NCBI RefSeq assembly: GCF_015832195.1
Contig: NC_052020.1
Span: 1,922,001 to 1,986,000, forward strand
Origin: Motacilla alba alba
Lineage: Eukaryota; Chordata; Aves; Passeriformes; Motacillidae
DNA length: 64,000 bases
Reading direction: 5' to 3'
The notes below the pieces were generated by a model. It made no database searches and was not told where the DNA came from. It worked only from the letters and a program-made list of their open reading frames with translations. Positions 26,593 to 38,100 of this stretch are shown one piece after another. A program made the position numbers and the translations under genes. Each line of letters begins with the position of its first letter. Position 1 is the stretch's first letter.

Positions 26593-27195
26593 TGTTGTGG
26601 TGCATTTTCCTTTTAATGGTTTGTTCTGTTTCCCTTCTCCATTGTTGGTCTAACCCTAAATTGTATCTTCCCACATACCTGTCCAGTCCTAAACCCTTGT
26701 TCCTAAACCAGCCCTAAACCCTTGTTCCCGAATGTTCCCTGCTCCTCCTCCCACCAGTTGTCAATCCTACCTTATACCAAACCCTTGTTCTAGAAAGTTC
26801 CCTGCCCCTTGAAGTCCCATTGGATTGTTTGACCTGCTCCCCTCCCTTTGTGTTTCTCATTGGCTGAAGTATTGTAAACCCCGCCTGTTACTCCTCCCCA
26901 TCCCTTTTCCTATTGGTGAAAGAATTGTACCTTCCCCTGAGACCTCCCCTGTGTATGAACCCCTGCGCCCCTAAGTTCTTACCTTCTGTTCCTGGATCCT
27001 CCATTGAGTAAAGCTTTTCTGAGACCCCATATAGAAGCTCTCCTCCTCGTCCTTTTCTCCACCATGTGCCTCAATCACCAGCTTGTACTGTGGAGCATCC
27101 ACTGCAAGCCACAGCTCAGATCCTCCTGCTGCTGGAGCTTATCCCACACTGGGCGTGGGGCTGTGGGGAGCTCGCGGGGTTCAGGCACTGCCTCA
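26593..27195 (+). mobile_element. Solo LTR inserted into a CR1
   Basis: A 603-bp block that starts TGTTGTGG and ends GCCTCA, so it obeys TG...CA. It sits exactly inside a CR1 motif. The 6-bp target site is duplicated on both sides (AAGAGG at 26587-26592, AAGGGG at 27196-27201, one mismatch). A 6-bp duplication is usual for ERVK/class II elements. U3 contains three ATTGG boxes (inverted CCAAT) at 26819, 26859 and 26912, and an AGTAAA poly(A)-like signal lies at 27007-27012. It also has short internal repeats of 'aaacccttgttc'. There is no internal viral sequence, so this is a solo LTR. It is younger than the CR1. Confidence 0.85.
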
Positions 27196-27465
27196 AAGGG
27201 GTAGTGGTTTTAAACTAACAGAGTAGAGTTAGACTAGCTACAAGGAAGAAATTTGTTCCAGTGACATTTATGAAGCACTGGCACAGCTTGCTCAGAGAGC
27301 AATACCCCAATCCTGGACCCTGGAAACATTCAAGGCCAAGTTGGGCAGGGCTCTAAGCAGCAATTTAGCTGAAGATGTCTCTGCTCACTGCAGGGCAGTT
27401 GCTCCAGTTGATTCTTAAAGGTCCTTTTCAACCCAAAATATTCTGTGATTCCATGAAATCATAAT
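27196..27465 (+). mobile_element. CR1 LINE fragment, 3' segment of the split element
   Basis: This continues the CR1 broken at 26592: 'gtggttttaaactaacagag', 'acaaggaagaaatttgttcc', 'gaagcactggcacagcttgc', 'ccctggaaacattcaaggcc', 'gaagatgtctctgctcactg' and 'cttaaaggtccttttcaacc'. It finishes at a decayed ATTCTRTG tail (attctgtgattccatgaaat). The join with the upstream half is collinear once the LTR and one target-site copy are removed. Confidence 0.9.
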
Positions 27466-29730
27466 ATCCTGACAGGCGTTTCATTAAAGCTAATACCTGA
27501 GTCCCTTAAACTTTATTACATTTTTACTGGAGAAAAATGCTTAACGCATAAGGAGTTGCCAACGTGTTTAATGTGGATTTGAAAAGCTTTTACGCAAGTG
27601 TAAATTATTGGATTGACTTTATTTTTCTCCCCCCTTTGGATTTCCCACTGACTTCCTTGCTGTGGGAAGTTCTTCCCCCAAAGTAGGTGATTTGGTTGTT
27701 CCACCAAGGCTATGTATTTCCCTTGCAGGATGGGAGATTGTGATGCTAAATCTGCCCTTCTGTTTACTCCTACCCTCCTGACAGGGTCTCCCATATCTCT
27801 TTCAGCTGGAAGGCTATGTCATCTATTGACACCAAAAGTTACAAAACTTATTCTGATCTCTTGTTGAATTTTATATTTATTTTTAGTTCTGTACTTACTT
27901 ACATTTGTATTGATACAAATATGTTTAAGTAAGTAAAGGTTTACTTCTCAACCTCAATTTTCATTGACTAATCAGATAATTTTTTTTTAGCTTCTGCTCC
28001 AAAGTAGATCTTCAGTTACCATCAACATCTAAAAAGGCCCTTGTACTTGTTTCAGTTCAGTTTCTCTATTTGTAAAACAGTACTAAGTGAAATCTCGTCA
28101 TTGCTTGAGCTGTAATAATGTTTCCAATTCTATTATAAAGTGTCTTTACTGTAGGAACACCAGTGATATTAAAGTAATAAGTAGAACATGCTTTTCTAAA
28201 TGGACATTACATTATGTTCAGTCTTTATAACCACTTTTGCATTTCTTGGTAATTTTTTGTTATCTTACAGTCATTCTCCTCCTTTGTTATTTGATTGACG
28301 TGTTCTGAGCTTGTAAAAATTTTGGAGTGTTTGCTCAGAGGTTGATCTTGCACATTGCATGTTTGAACTTAATTTCTATTTCAAGGTTTTGCAGCATGAA
28401 ATACTTATTCTCTAGAAGAGTGGAAATACCTATTAACTGCTTATTGCCTTCATATTATTTCAGGACATTTGTACCTTTTGTTTCAAGGATTGGGAATGAA
28501 AATTTAGTTTTAGAAAGGTCTGCAGTTGCAGCCAGATAGTCCTCTTTCAGCTCTACCCACTGTATTTCCTCATGTTTATTTTTAGTTCTAATCCATATCA
28601 TGTCCAACCTTGTGTGACACCGTAAAATAATGATCTGGACAATGGTAGTGTCATTAGTCTGACCTCAGCATAATGCAAGGACTTAAAAGAGATCTTGAAG
28701 GAAGAGATAATGAAGGCTGTTATAGGCTTGTTATAATTGCTGTGGGTGAAGGATATGCACCAGACAAGTTGTAATTAAAGAAACAGAGATAAAGAAAAAA
28801 AGGATAGAAAATGAACTAAGGATTTGCCAAAGATAGACTGTGTCTGAATAATCAAACAGCTTTCAGTGTGGTAACTGATTTTCTAAGAAATGCAGTAGAT
28901 TAAATCTATCTGGGCTTCAAAAGTTTTTATGAATCCTCCGTCTAGAAAATCAATAGTCATATTTGGAGTCTGCTGCCATGAAATCCCCACAGCAATAAGG
29001 TTAGAGCTACTCTCTACTCCTACCTGGCTTCAGTGTGGTGGAAGAAAATTATTCCAATTTTTTGCCTCCTTCTTTCAGAGAGGAAGGTTATTTCACTTGT
29101 CACTGCCACTCGGGGTGTATACAGTGCCGAGAATCATTTACTTCTGCTTATGAGTGCACATTCTCTGTGCTGGGGAGCCTACTGTGAGCAGTTTTGGGTA
29201 ATAAATATATCAGATAATTTGAAGAAGTAACTAAGTAAGTAGTTTCTTGTTGCAAGGCACACTCACAACAGGATCTTTGTACTGGAAAACAGCCCAACTA
29301 GTTGCTGCACACCTATGCGCTCTTGTCACATTCTTTCCTTATTTGTGTTAGTCCTCTTTGCTTCCCTCAAAAGAAGAGTTGTGTAGCCAATGTCTCACAT
29401 GCACCTTTGCATATGAATCTCATTTTAGAAGTTCATATTACTGAATCATAATCAAAATTGACTGAGAAAGGACTGCAGGAAGCTGTGTAGTCTTTACTCA
29501 GCTGCTCATGGCACTGTGGTTCTCCTGTATGGTTTTTCCAAGCTTCTGGTAGTGCAATCCATCTCCTTTCTCTATGAAATATTTCAATTTGTATTTATAT
29601 TTATGGCTAGGAAAATTTTATTTTAACATGTTATCTAAGTGTCCTCATAAATTCTTGTCCATTGATTTTTGGCCTTCTCCAGATGAATAAAAACAGTTTA
29701 TTTGCTTCTTTTTGTGGTAACCTTTTAATA
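27466..29730. other. Unassigned non-coding stretch
   Basis: No gene or clear repeat. Open frames are at most 92 codons and have no recognised features. Confidence 0.45.
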
Positions 29731-29990
29731 GTTGCAGCTGTCTCCTCAATTGTCTATAGTCTAGACTAGACTGAGAGGTTTTCCTGTTTTTTCACGGTGT
29801 GTATTTCATCTCTTCTAGAATTTTTATTATTTTTTATGCTCTTCCATGGATCTTATTAAATGGAGTCACAAAATTTTTAAGGTGAGATATCCCAGTCTTG
29901 ACCCAGGACCTCAAGTGTGGCCTTACTTGGATTGTGTAAAGTAGAAGGGCTACTTTGTCTTTATTTATTTCTAATACTACTTTTTGTGCA
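29731..29990 (-). mobile_element. Very old, degraded CR1-like fragment
   Basis: Read in reverse, several anchors occur in CR1 order: 'gcagctgtctcctcaattgt', 'ctagactagactgagagg', 'cttccatggatctta', then 'cagtcttgacccaggacctc' and 'aagtgtggccttacttgga', which resembles CR1 'tactccaggtgtggcctcac'. Divergence is high and the upstream limit is unclear. The call rests on the order of weak matches and needs alignment to confirm. Confidence 0.45.
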
Positions 29991-30655
29991 TGTCAGAAGA
30001 ATTGTGCTTTTTTCAAGCACAATACTACTGAAAATAAGTAAATAAAATATAGCTTGCTTATGATAGGACTTTTTCCCAAGCTTTCACAGAAATATACAAA
30101 TACCATACTAGAAAAAATGGCTAACATGAAATTGCATATCTCAAATCCTTCAGATTTACCATGGAGCCCAAACCCTGTTAAAAAACGCTATTTACAGAGT
30201 TCCAGCAATTTACTACTGAAATGTTATCTCTAATGTAAACGTAGAGAGATATCATGTAGTGTCAGACCTCACAAGACTAAAGTAAGATTACTTGGTTCAA
30301 CAATTCCCTACCTGCCACTTCCTTGATCAGCATTGCTATCAATAATTCTGTTTACTGGCATTAAAATGCAAAAAGGATTTCCACAAGAAATCATAGCAAT
30401 AGAGCATAACTTCCCACTAGCAAATACAATTAAGTCATTTTATTAAAATAAAATGAGCCAATACAGAAGGTGTGATGGGAAAGTGAAATACGGTGCTTGA
30501 CTGGTCTTAACTAAATATTTGTCCTGTGGTCCCTTCCTCTTCAGCAGTACTGAATGTTCCTGTTGTGATGGCTGAAGATTTCAAAGTTGTGTTCATGGAC
30601 CACTTATAAGAAGAAACAAAGGAAGAAAAGGAATAAATTTAGGAAGAGTCAGGGG

Positions 30656-30714
30656 GTTTTTGTTTTGTTTTGTTTTTTGTTGGTTTTTTTTGTTTTGTTT
30701 TTTTTTTTTTTTTG
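30656..30714. repeat. T-rich low-complexity tract with TTTTG units
   Basis: About 59 bases almost wholly T and G (units TTTTG, ending in a run of 16 or more T). It is strand-asymmetric, like the tracts at 41428-41535 and 42299-42380. Confidence 0.85.
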
Positions 30715-31695
30715 AGAAATTGCACCAGAGGCTTTGAAAATTTTGTACTTTTTTTCAGAAGTCAAAACCAATAATTTATCCGTGGGGAAATTGTAATTTT
30801 TGTTTGTATTGTCAGGTGCTGCACTGGCCTAAGACAGTTTCTCCCAATCCAAGTTATAATATAACAAATTCTGTATTTTACTAGCTACAAAATTCTTGAA
30901 GCTTTGAATGTCTTCCTTCCTGTTTTTTTCCTTTCACAAATTCTCAACGAACTGTCAGGTGCATAGCAGCTTGTATGGCTCTCTGGTTCTTTTGTTGGCA
31001 ATCCCCATCTTTGCTCTCAGAAGCAGTATTAGCTTTCCAACAGAAGCCAGTACAAGTAAAGTCAAGGACTGTCAAGTGCAGTGTGACAGATGAGTTTCTT
31101 CTCATGAATTTTCCCTTGGGAGTTGGAGTGACTAAAATTTGAGCAAAAAGAAGGCAGGCTGGAGTGTCCGGGTCAGCAGCATGCAAACATCTCCCTCTAG
31201 AACTCATTTTTTAAGCTCTTGGGGCTTTTAAATTTTATTGTCCTCGTAGATACAGAGTTGTTAATGTGGAAGAACCTAGCAGAGTTGCTGCTAAATGGCA
31301 TCTAGGTAGTACAACAAAATGTCTGAGTCACCCTTGTGACCTTTCCAAAACATTCCCCACCTGCAGATTTCCCATTTAAGCAGCCAGAACCCTTGACACA
31401 GAGGATTTTCCAGCACCATTTAACTCTGATGCCTCTCCCTCACCATAATTCCCTTGAACATTAAGTGGCACTAGAGACACAAGTTCTTTACAGAGGAGAA
31501 AACAATAATTTTTAGCGTCATACTCTGAGATTAACTGCAATACACAGAGACTGTCTGACTTCCATGAGCTATTGAAGCAATGGGCTATTGAAGCAATGAG
31601 ACTACAGTTTTTAAATAACCTAGTACACCAAACCACACTTCAATAACTGAAATGAGAACAAGCCTTTTAAACAGTGTTTTGGTGTGAACCAGGTT

Positions 31696-31699
<4 letters not shown>

Positions 31700-31734
<35 letters not shown>
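31700..31734. repeat. (TA)n dinucleotide microsatellite
   Basis: A perfect alternating TA run of 35 bases (17.5 units). It is likely length-polymorphic. It lies in unassigned DNA. Confidence 0.95.
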
Positions 31735-31738
<4 letters not shown>

Positions 31739-33867
31739 AATTTCACATGAAGCTTTCTTAGCATATATTAATGACTAAAGTATCTCTGTGTCTTAGAAGC
31801 AGGCTTGAGGCTATTTCTAAATGTGTGGATTTAACTGAGAGTTTATTCTTACTGATATACTTTGTAGACTGCTATATTTTTCTTACTTCAAGAGCATTGA
31901 TTTAAAGGGTCTCCCTTGCCAGCTATGCACCTGTTCTCTTCAGGAACACTGTGTGAGAAATAGAGTTGCCTTTTTGGTAAAACATCCATCCCACGAGTGC
32001 ACAGAGGTTGTGCCAACACTGCCCATGGAGCCCCTGCACTGCAAAGCCAGGCTAAATCCTTGCACAGTACTTGTATCAGGTAGCTGTGGCATCACTGAGT
32101 TCCATTTTGCAATTAGGTTTTTAATCATCTTCAAACAAGGCCAAATACAACCTGTCTGAGAGGAAACCGACTAAGTAAAATCTATTATGTAATAAGGTTG
32201 TACCAAAAAATGACAGGTGCAGTTTTACAAGGTACTGAGCCCACTCCTGCCACAGTCTGTGACTTTCTCTTCCCACTGTAATCTAAATTCAATATATTGA
32301 TGTATTTATTAGCATTACACTGAAGAGCTGGACTCCACTGAAATGCAGTTTCAATCTCAACTCACTTTTGATGAATAGGTTTTGTTTGTGAATAATTGTA
32401 TTTATGATCCCAAGCCCTTAATAAACACTGCATCTTCATTCATGGCATCTTAACTTTTCATGAGATTGCATCTTAATGTGATTCTTCAGCCTTGTCCCTT
32501 ATCATGTTTTATTATATCTGTGGGATTGTATGTGTAATGAAAATAAAACAAAGGTGGTGAGCAAGTTTCAGATAATCCTTTGCTATCCAGTCTACAAGTT
32601 TGGATGGTAGCTTGAAATACGTAAGACCTTATTATACTCTTTAGTTCACTTCTTATAGCTGAGCTAAGGTAAATCCTTAAAGTGAAAAAAAAAAAATGCA
32701 GAAAGTTACTACCAGACAGACAGAGCAATATAACCTTAGAAATTAGAATTTGTTTCTGAGTTCACTGTCTAGCAGTTACAAGAACTTCTCATATGGAAAA
32801 AACATTTATTCTGTGTTAGTTTAATAACTTGCAAGACCCTCTGCGGGGATTTTATATACTCACTTCATATTCGAATTCTCAAAACTTGCTGTATAGTAAT
32901 ATGCTCATATTCTTCTCCCAAACTAGACTGAATAAATAAAACTTAAGACTTTATTTCTTACATAAATCTTCAGCAAAACATAATGCTGACAGTCTTGCCT
33001 GTTTTGTTTGTATTAATGCAATCTGCCTTCCCTGGGTAATGCTGATGAATAAATCACTAAATGTGTAATAGCACCTATTTACTCTGAATGGCAGCGTTTT
33101 AGTCCAGACAGTAAATGACTACTCATGGGTTTTATTTGTTTGGTTTTTTCCTTTCTCCTACTCTCTGAAAATAAATTAATTGCATTGTGTGTAGCCATTA
33201 TAGAAATATGTACAATTGCACCTCACAATAAAGTAGTGGTGTTTTCCAGTCTTTATGTGAAGGTATTTAACTTCTAGTTTGCAAATAAATTGCTTTTCTC
33301 GCTTTTGTTGCATGGTGCCAGAACTGTGATTATTTTGTGAAAACAAGGCCTTGAATTACCACACCTTTGTGATGACAGGTTATTCATGTCCAAAAAATTC
33401 TTGAGAGATTATTTAAGAAATTCAATGGAATAAAAAGTTTGATCATCACTAAAAAATGAATTAAATGGATTCCAAATCTGATGGACCCGTCATGGGCAAA
33501 AAGTTATTAGCTTGATTTTTATAGCTTTTGCTGGTCCTTACTGTACCAGTGACAAATGGATCTGGCTTACCAAGTACTATTCTACGGGAATACAAAGAGG
33601 AAAAGAAGGTTGCTTTGATACTGCTTTCAAGTCTTTGAATTTATAGCAGTTCAAGTGAATTCAGTGAGTGCTGAGCAACTCATTGTCTTGTAAATCAGTG
33701 CAAGTTTCTATTGAGTATGGCTGGTTTAATGCCTTACAATGAAAAACCATCATTGTTAATTTAAAAATAAGAATACTGAACAGTACATGATGCCAAATAT
33801 TAAATTAATAACAATGCTAATGAGTTTTCCTCTTTTTTCCTTTGGTTATGAGTTGGCCAGAAAGAGA

Positions 33868-33964
33868 TATGGCAGTGTAAGGTTTATGGTTGTATTCAAT
33901 GATCTTAAAGGTCTTTTCCAACCTAGATGAGGAATCTAGGATCCTATGGTTTCATTCTATGAAA
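33868..33964 (+). mobile_element. CR1 LINE 3' tail
   Basis: A short plus-strand CR1 terminus: 'ggcagtgtaaggtttatggt', then 'gatcttaaaggtcttttcca' and 'acctagatga', followed by the decayed tail 'atcctatggtttcattctat'. It is 5'-truncated to about 100 bp, which is typical of CR1. Confidence 0.85.
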
Positions 33965-34716
33965 TTGCTGTTCACAATATTTTAATAATTCTTGAATTTT
34001 ATGAAAATGGTCTTTTATGAATATTTGCTACTCATTTTTTGTTTGTGTTCTAGGATTAAATTCTGATCACAGACTTGTGTAAGTATTAGATTTTGTAAAC
34101 AATTAAGTTTATAATGTTTAAGTTCTGTGATCATAAACATCAGTTCTGTAATGCACTAAAATACCCCCAAAATGCTGATTTTTTTTGTAAGCAATAAGAA
34201 ATACTATTCTTGCTTTTTCAGAACGACCATTATGGTTTAATAGTATCTGTAAGAAAGTTTAAGATAAGTTTCTCCCTGTCTTTTGCTTGTCATTTAGTTT
34301 TCATTTATAGTAAAAAGACCAAAAAAGGAGAACAATTACAATTTGAAGTAAGTAAATTGTCCATGTTAAAATTCTGACCTGTGTTGAGCAAACTAATTTA
34401 TCCTTAGAATTTATCTGTGTTTTTTCTTGACATTGGTTCCAGTAAAACTTTTCATCCAGGAGTTTTAGAGGAATTTCTTTAAGGGAACTGGCAGGAAAGC
34501 AATGATGGAACAAATGGCCATTGTATTCGCAGAGTGTGTTGCTGTACAAATGTAAAGCAATAAAAACAAGGACATGTAACTCCACTAAGTCAAGATGCTG
34601 GCAGAACCTCATCTGAAAACATGGAAAAATTCCAAAACTTTCATTAAGCATGACATTTGTTGCCTGTGTTACCTGCCTCATGTTATTTCGTATCCTCTGA
34701 GGGAGCATAAGTGAAC
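33965..34716. other. Unassigned stretch holding most of a 168-codon open frame
   Basis: No recognised repeat. A minus-strand open frame of 168 codons (34301-34807) covers most of the second half. Its N-terminal part is antisense to the downstream LTR, and its C-terminus is a hydrophobic stretch (ILTWTIYLLQIVIVLLFW). I recognise no family, signal peptide or splice context, so I treat it as a chance frame. Confidence 0.4.
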
Positions 34717-34722
34717 TGGCAT

Positions 34723-35155
34723 TGTGGCATTCACATTCTCTGAAAAATTCCTTCGCCCAGGATTTTTCTCCTGGGAAGCTGGGAGGCCTCAGAGAAAAGG
34801 GAAACAATTCTTATCTCATTTGGTTCTCCTGTGTTTGGCTCGTCTGAAACGTGTTTGGAGATTGTTTACCCAAAGGTGATTCTTTCAGTGGTTTCTGGTG
34901 TGAATTGTTTTGACTCATTGCCCAGTCGGGGCCAAGCTGTGTCGGGACTCTGGAGAGAATCATTCACTCTGGAGAGAGTTTTCATTATTAGCTTTTTAGC
35001 CTTCTGTAAGTATCCCTTCTGTAATCTTTAATATAGTTTAGTTTAGTATTCTTTAATATAATACAGTATGATAAAATAATAAATTAGCCTTTTGAGAACA
35101 TGGAGTCAGATGCATCATTCCTTCCTTCACCTGGGGGATCCCTGTTAGTACAATA
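34723..35155 (+). mobile_element. Solo LTR, copy B of a two-copy family in this window
   Basis: Same LTR family and orientation as 23587-24006, with long shared blocks throughout and AATAAA at 35078-35083. It starts TGTGGCATTC. The 6-bp string TGGCAT flanks it on both sides (34717-34722 and 35156-35161) and differs from copy A's flanking string. Relative to copy A it has an extra ~20 bp made by a short tandem duplication of 'actctggagaga' near 34945-34980. There is no viral coding sequence. The 66-codon open frame inside it mirrors the one in copy A because the DNA is homologous, not because it is a gene. Confidence 0.85.
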
Positions 35156-35161
35156 TGGCAT

Positions 35162-38100
35162 TATCCAAAATCTTATGCCATTTGTGGACTGGGAAAAGAG
35201 CTGGATGAACTTCTGCATACACTGACAGGAACTTGCTCATAAAGCTGGTTGTCCATAATCAGGTGGGGCTTGTTCGTGTTTTTTCTTGGCTTCAAAGCAC
35301 CGATTCTTCCTTTGCTTTCTGACTGTTTTTCAGACAGAAGTCAGAATCATCAAACGTTTCAGTCTGGTGAAAAGTTGTGGGGCAAGTTGCTATGCCACAG
35401 GTACATATACAGAGGACATGTTTAGGGGCCTGGGAACAGAACTGACTAATACAAGAGAGAAGGGTACAATGGGTTGCAGAAAGGGACCTACCAGATACTT
35501 TGAAAGACTGGCTAGGATTCCTGTTACATGAAAAATTTACAAGCATTGTCTTCCAGGACTAGAGAAAAATTGGGAAAACTTTAATGAAATGCTGGAATAA
35601 GCAGAGGGTGATTGATATCCAGAGCCTACCACTAAACCTTCTCCTTGCAAAAGCAGCTCAGATTTCCCTTGAAAGGGCAGGAGAGAGTGGCTAACAACTG
35701 AAGTCTGGATTATTTACTGCCAAAGACTTCCTTAATTTATCTTCACTGTAAGTTTTATTCATGCCCCAAGGTTCTAGGAGATTGGTAGACCTCCTAGAAA
35801 AGAGACTGCTGGTACCTGATGACTGAGGCAGTTAGAATGATGTTGAACTGATGAGTCCAGTTAAAATAAATTCTGACAAGATGGGTATAAATAAAAGCAA
35901 GTGCATTCTCGCAGCTCTTTCACAAATTGCAGGTTATTTGCAGATAGTCATGCTTCATCAAGACGGATGAGTCCAGAATTACTGATAAGAGTAAAGCCAA
36001 TATTCTGAAACCAGCCATGTTGATTTTCTTTATTCCTCTTCACACTTGTAAGATGGTTTTGAACATCTGACAGGTTGGAGAGTCAGGTTTAGCAGGGGAA
36101 CATGGCAGAGAAGGAGAAGTATAAGACCTTGAACTGAAACTGAACCTGCTTGCAGGAATTTAATGAACACCTTAATGATGAATTCATTCCATATAAATCA
36201 GGAAATTCCCCGCTCTCTAACTCATAACTTCCTAAGCAGTGTGCAGAGCTTCCTGTGCTTCTCGCATGCTTATGGATTTGGGGGCCAGGCCAGCACAGAG
36301 GCATCTCAGGGAATGCAGCAGACCTTTGCACAGTGTTTCTGTTGACATCAGCTGGAGAAGGACAAGCATTATCTACTCTAAGGTTTCTTTCAAAGGCTTT
36401 TCTCACTGTGTTTCTTGGTCAGGATCACAAAAAAATGTAGGGGTCTTTTAAAGTAATTTGTAGTGTAGTGTTCTGGAGTTGACCTCTGCCTGAATTTCCA
36501 TTTCTGAACAACTTCTTACTGTTCTTCATTTTGCCTTGCTGCTTCTGAAGTATTTGGCCTGCTCCTGGAATTGAAATTGGATGTCCTGGATGTCTATGCC
36601 AAAATAACTTCATAATAGTATGTATTATTTCTTTTCCAATTAAAAAGGGATCATTGCAATTTCATGCATTTATAAGGCTTTCTGACTTCTTTTTGACCAC
36701 TTAGTAACATGCAAGACTCAAAAGTGAGGTTAGCAGTGAATAGATAATATGGAGTAGGCAAATGATGACTGATGATGACTAGGCAAAACACTGATTAGAG
36801 TAGCAGAAAATGACTGAAAAGTGTAGGGAGCAGAGAGGAAAGGTAAATAAGTTAGTGGGGTTATGTGAAGGGTAAATGATCTCTGAGAGCACCATGGAAA
36901 GGCTTGTTGTGTTTCACTGGAATGATTCAATACAGCAAAATATCACATACTGGTCCTTTCTGAGTGTTAATATACCTACGACAAAAGCATTCATCTTACT
37001 GAAAAGAACACTGACTGATCAAGTAGGACTGTTCACATAAGCAAGATTTATCCCCCAATCATCATCTTTCCTTGAATAGTAATATTATACAGTCCTAAGC
37101 CTGAGTAAATGTCAGCTGATGATACTTTTGTGGCTCCTTTAGGTAAATATTTTATGATGTATTCTACATTCTGTTCCTTTTTATTTTGCTTTTTTGCTGC
37201 TGCTGGCTCCTGGGTTCTCTGTTAAAAATTATGTTCAAAGAAAATAGTAATTCATTAAGAAAATTACCTGTAGAAGCAGACTTTGATGGCAATAGCTGTA
37301 AAAATAGTGACATTCACAGGAAGAAACACTTTGCAGGCTGACAGACTATTTCAATAAAGCTCACATAGCCTCTCAGTGAGGGAAATGGATAGGGTTTGTT
37401 TTTTCCTGTGTTTGCAGAGCTGAAGAATTTAGACTACCTAATTTGAACCTTTAGATAATTAGGAATAACTTTATATCATTAATGATTATATGCATGTTTA
37501 AGTGCCACTTTCTCTTATGAAACTAACTTTCTCTTATGGCCATCTTTAATTGATACAGGGACAGCAGAGAGCACTTTGCTGACATTGGACTAATCCACAC
37601 AGAGCTGCAGTGCTATTCCAGCTAAACTACATCTTCAAGGCTATAGAGTTTGTATTGGGACATATTAGCACTTTGTGCTAATATACTCCACATAACAATT
37701 GATGTCCCAGTTTTGAGTTTTGATCTCTGGCATCTATGTTACAGGGGTTTGGAAGGCAGGATTGCTTGTCTCTTTAATAATAGACCCTGGGATTTAGTAT
37801 TAATTTTTTTTTTTTCTTCACTGAATTAGCCGCAGTTAAGTGCAGACTTTTGATGATGGTAACCAGCTTACTCAAAAAGGTATTTGTTTGATTTGTAACT
37901 AACTGTTGATTGGTTTGTGATCGAGTTTTGGTATTTTATCTCAGGCCCAGAGATATTTTAAAGGAATACATGCTATAAATAGAATCATGAGTGTATTTGA
38001 CAAATCTTTGGTGTCCATCTATTGCTTTGCTGTTGCTGGGTTAAGAAGTTGAGAGAGAAATGTTCAAGTAACTCTGCTAGTTTAGTATTTCTCATAAAAT

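Larger units (their letters stand above)
29991..33867. other. Unassigned non-coding stretch with simple repeats
   Basis: No gene recognised. It contains a T/G-rich tract (30656-30714), a long (TA)n (31700-31734), and a 16-bp-period tandem duplication of 'gctattgaagcaatg' at 31568-31598. Sequence near 32980-33130 lacks simple repeats and looks of even complexity, but I cannot assign a role. Confidence 0.45.

Noticed and set aside
23587..35155. A provirus bounded by the two similar LTRs
   Set aside because: Each LTR has its own, different flanking 6-bp repeat, and the interval holds CR1s and an unrelated LTR with no viral genes.
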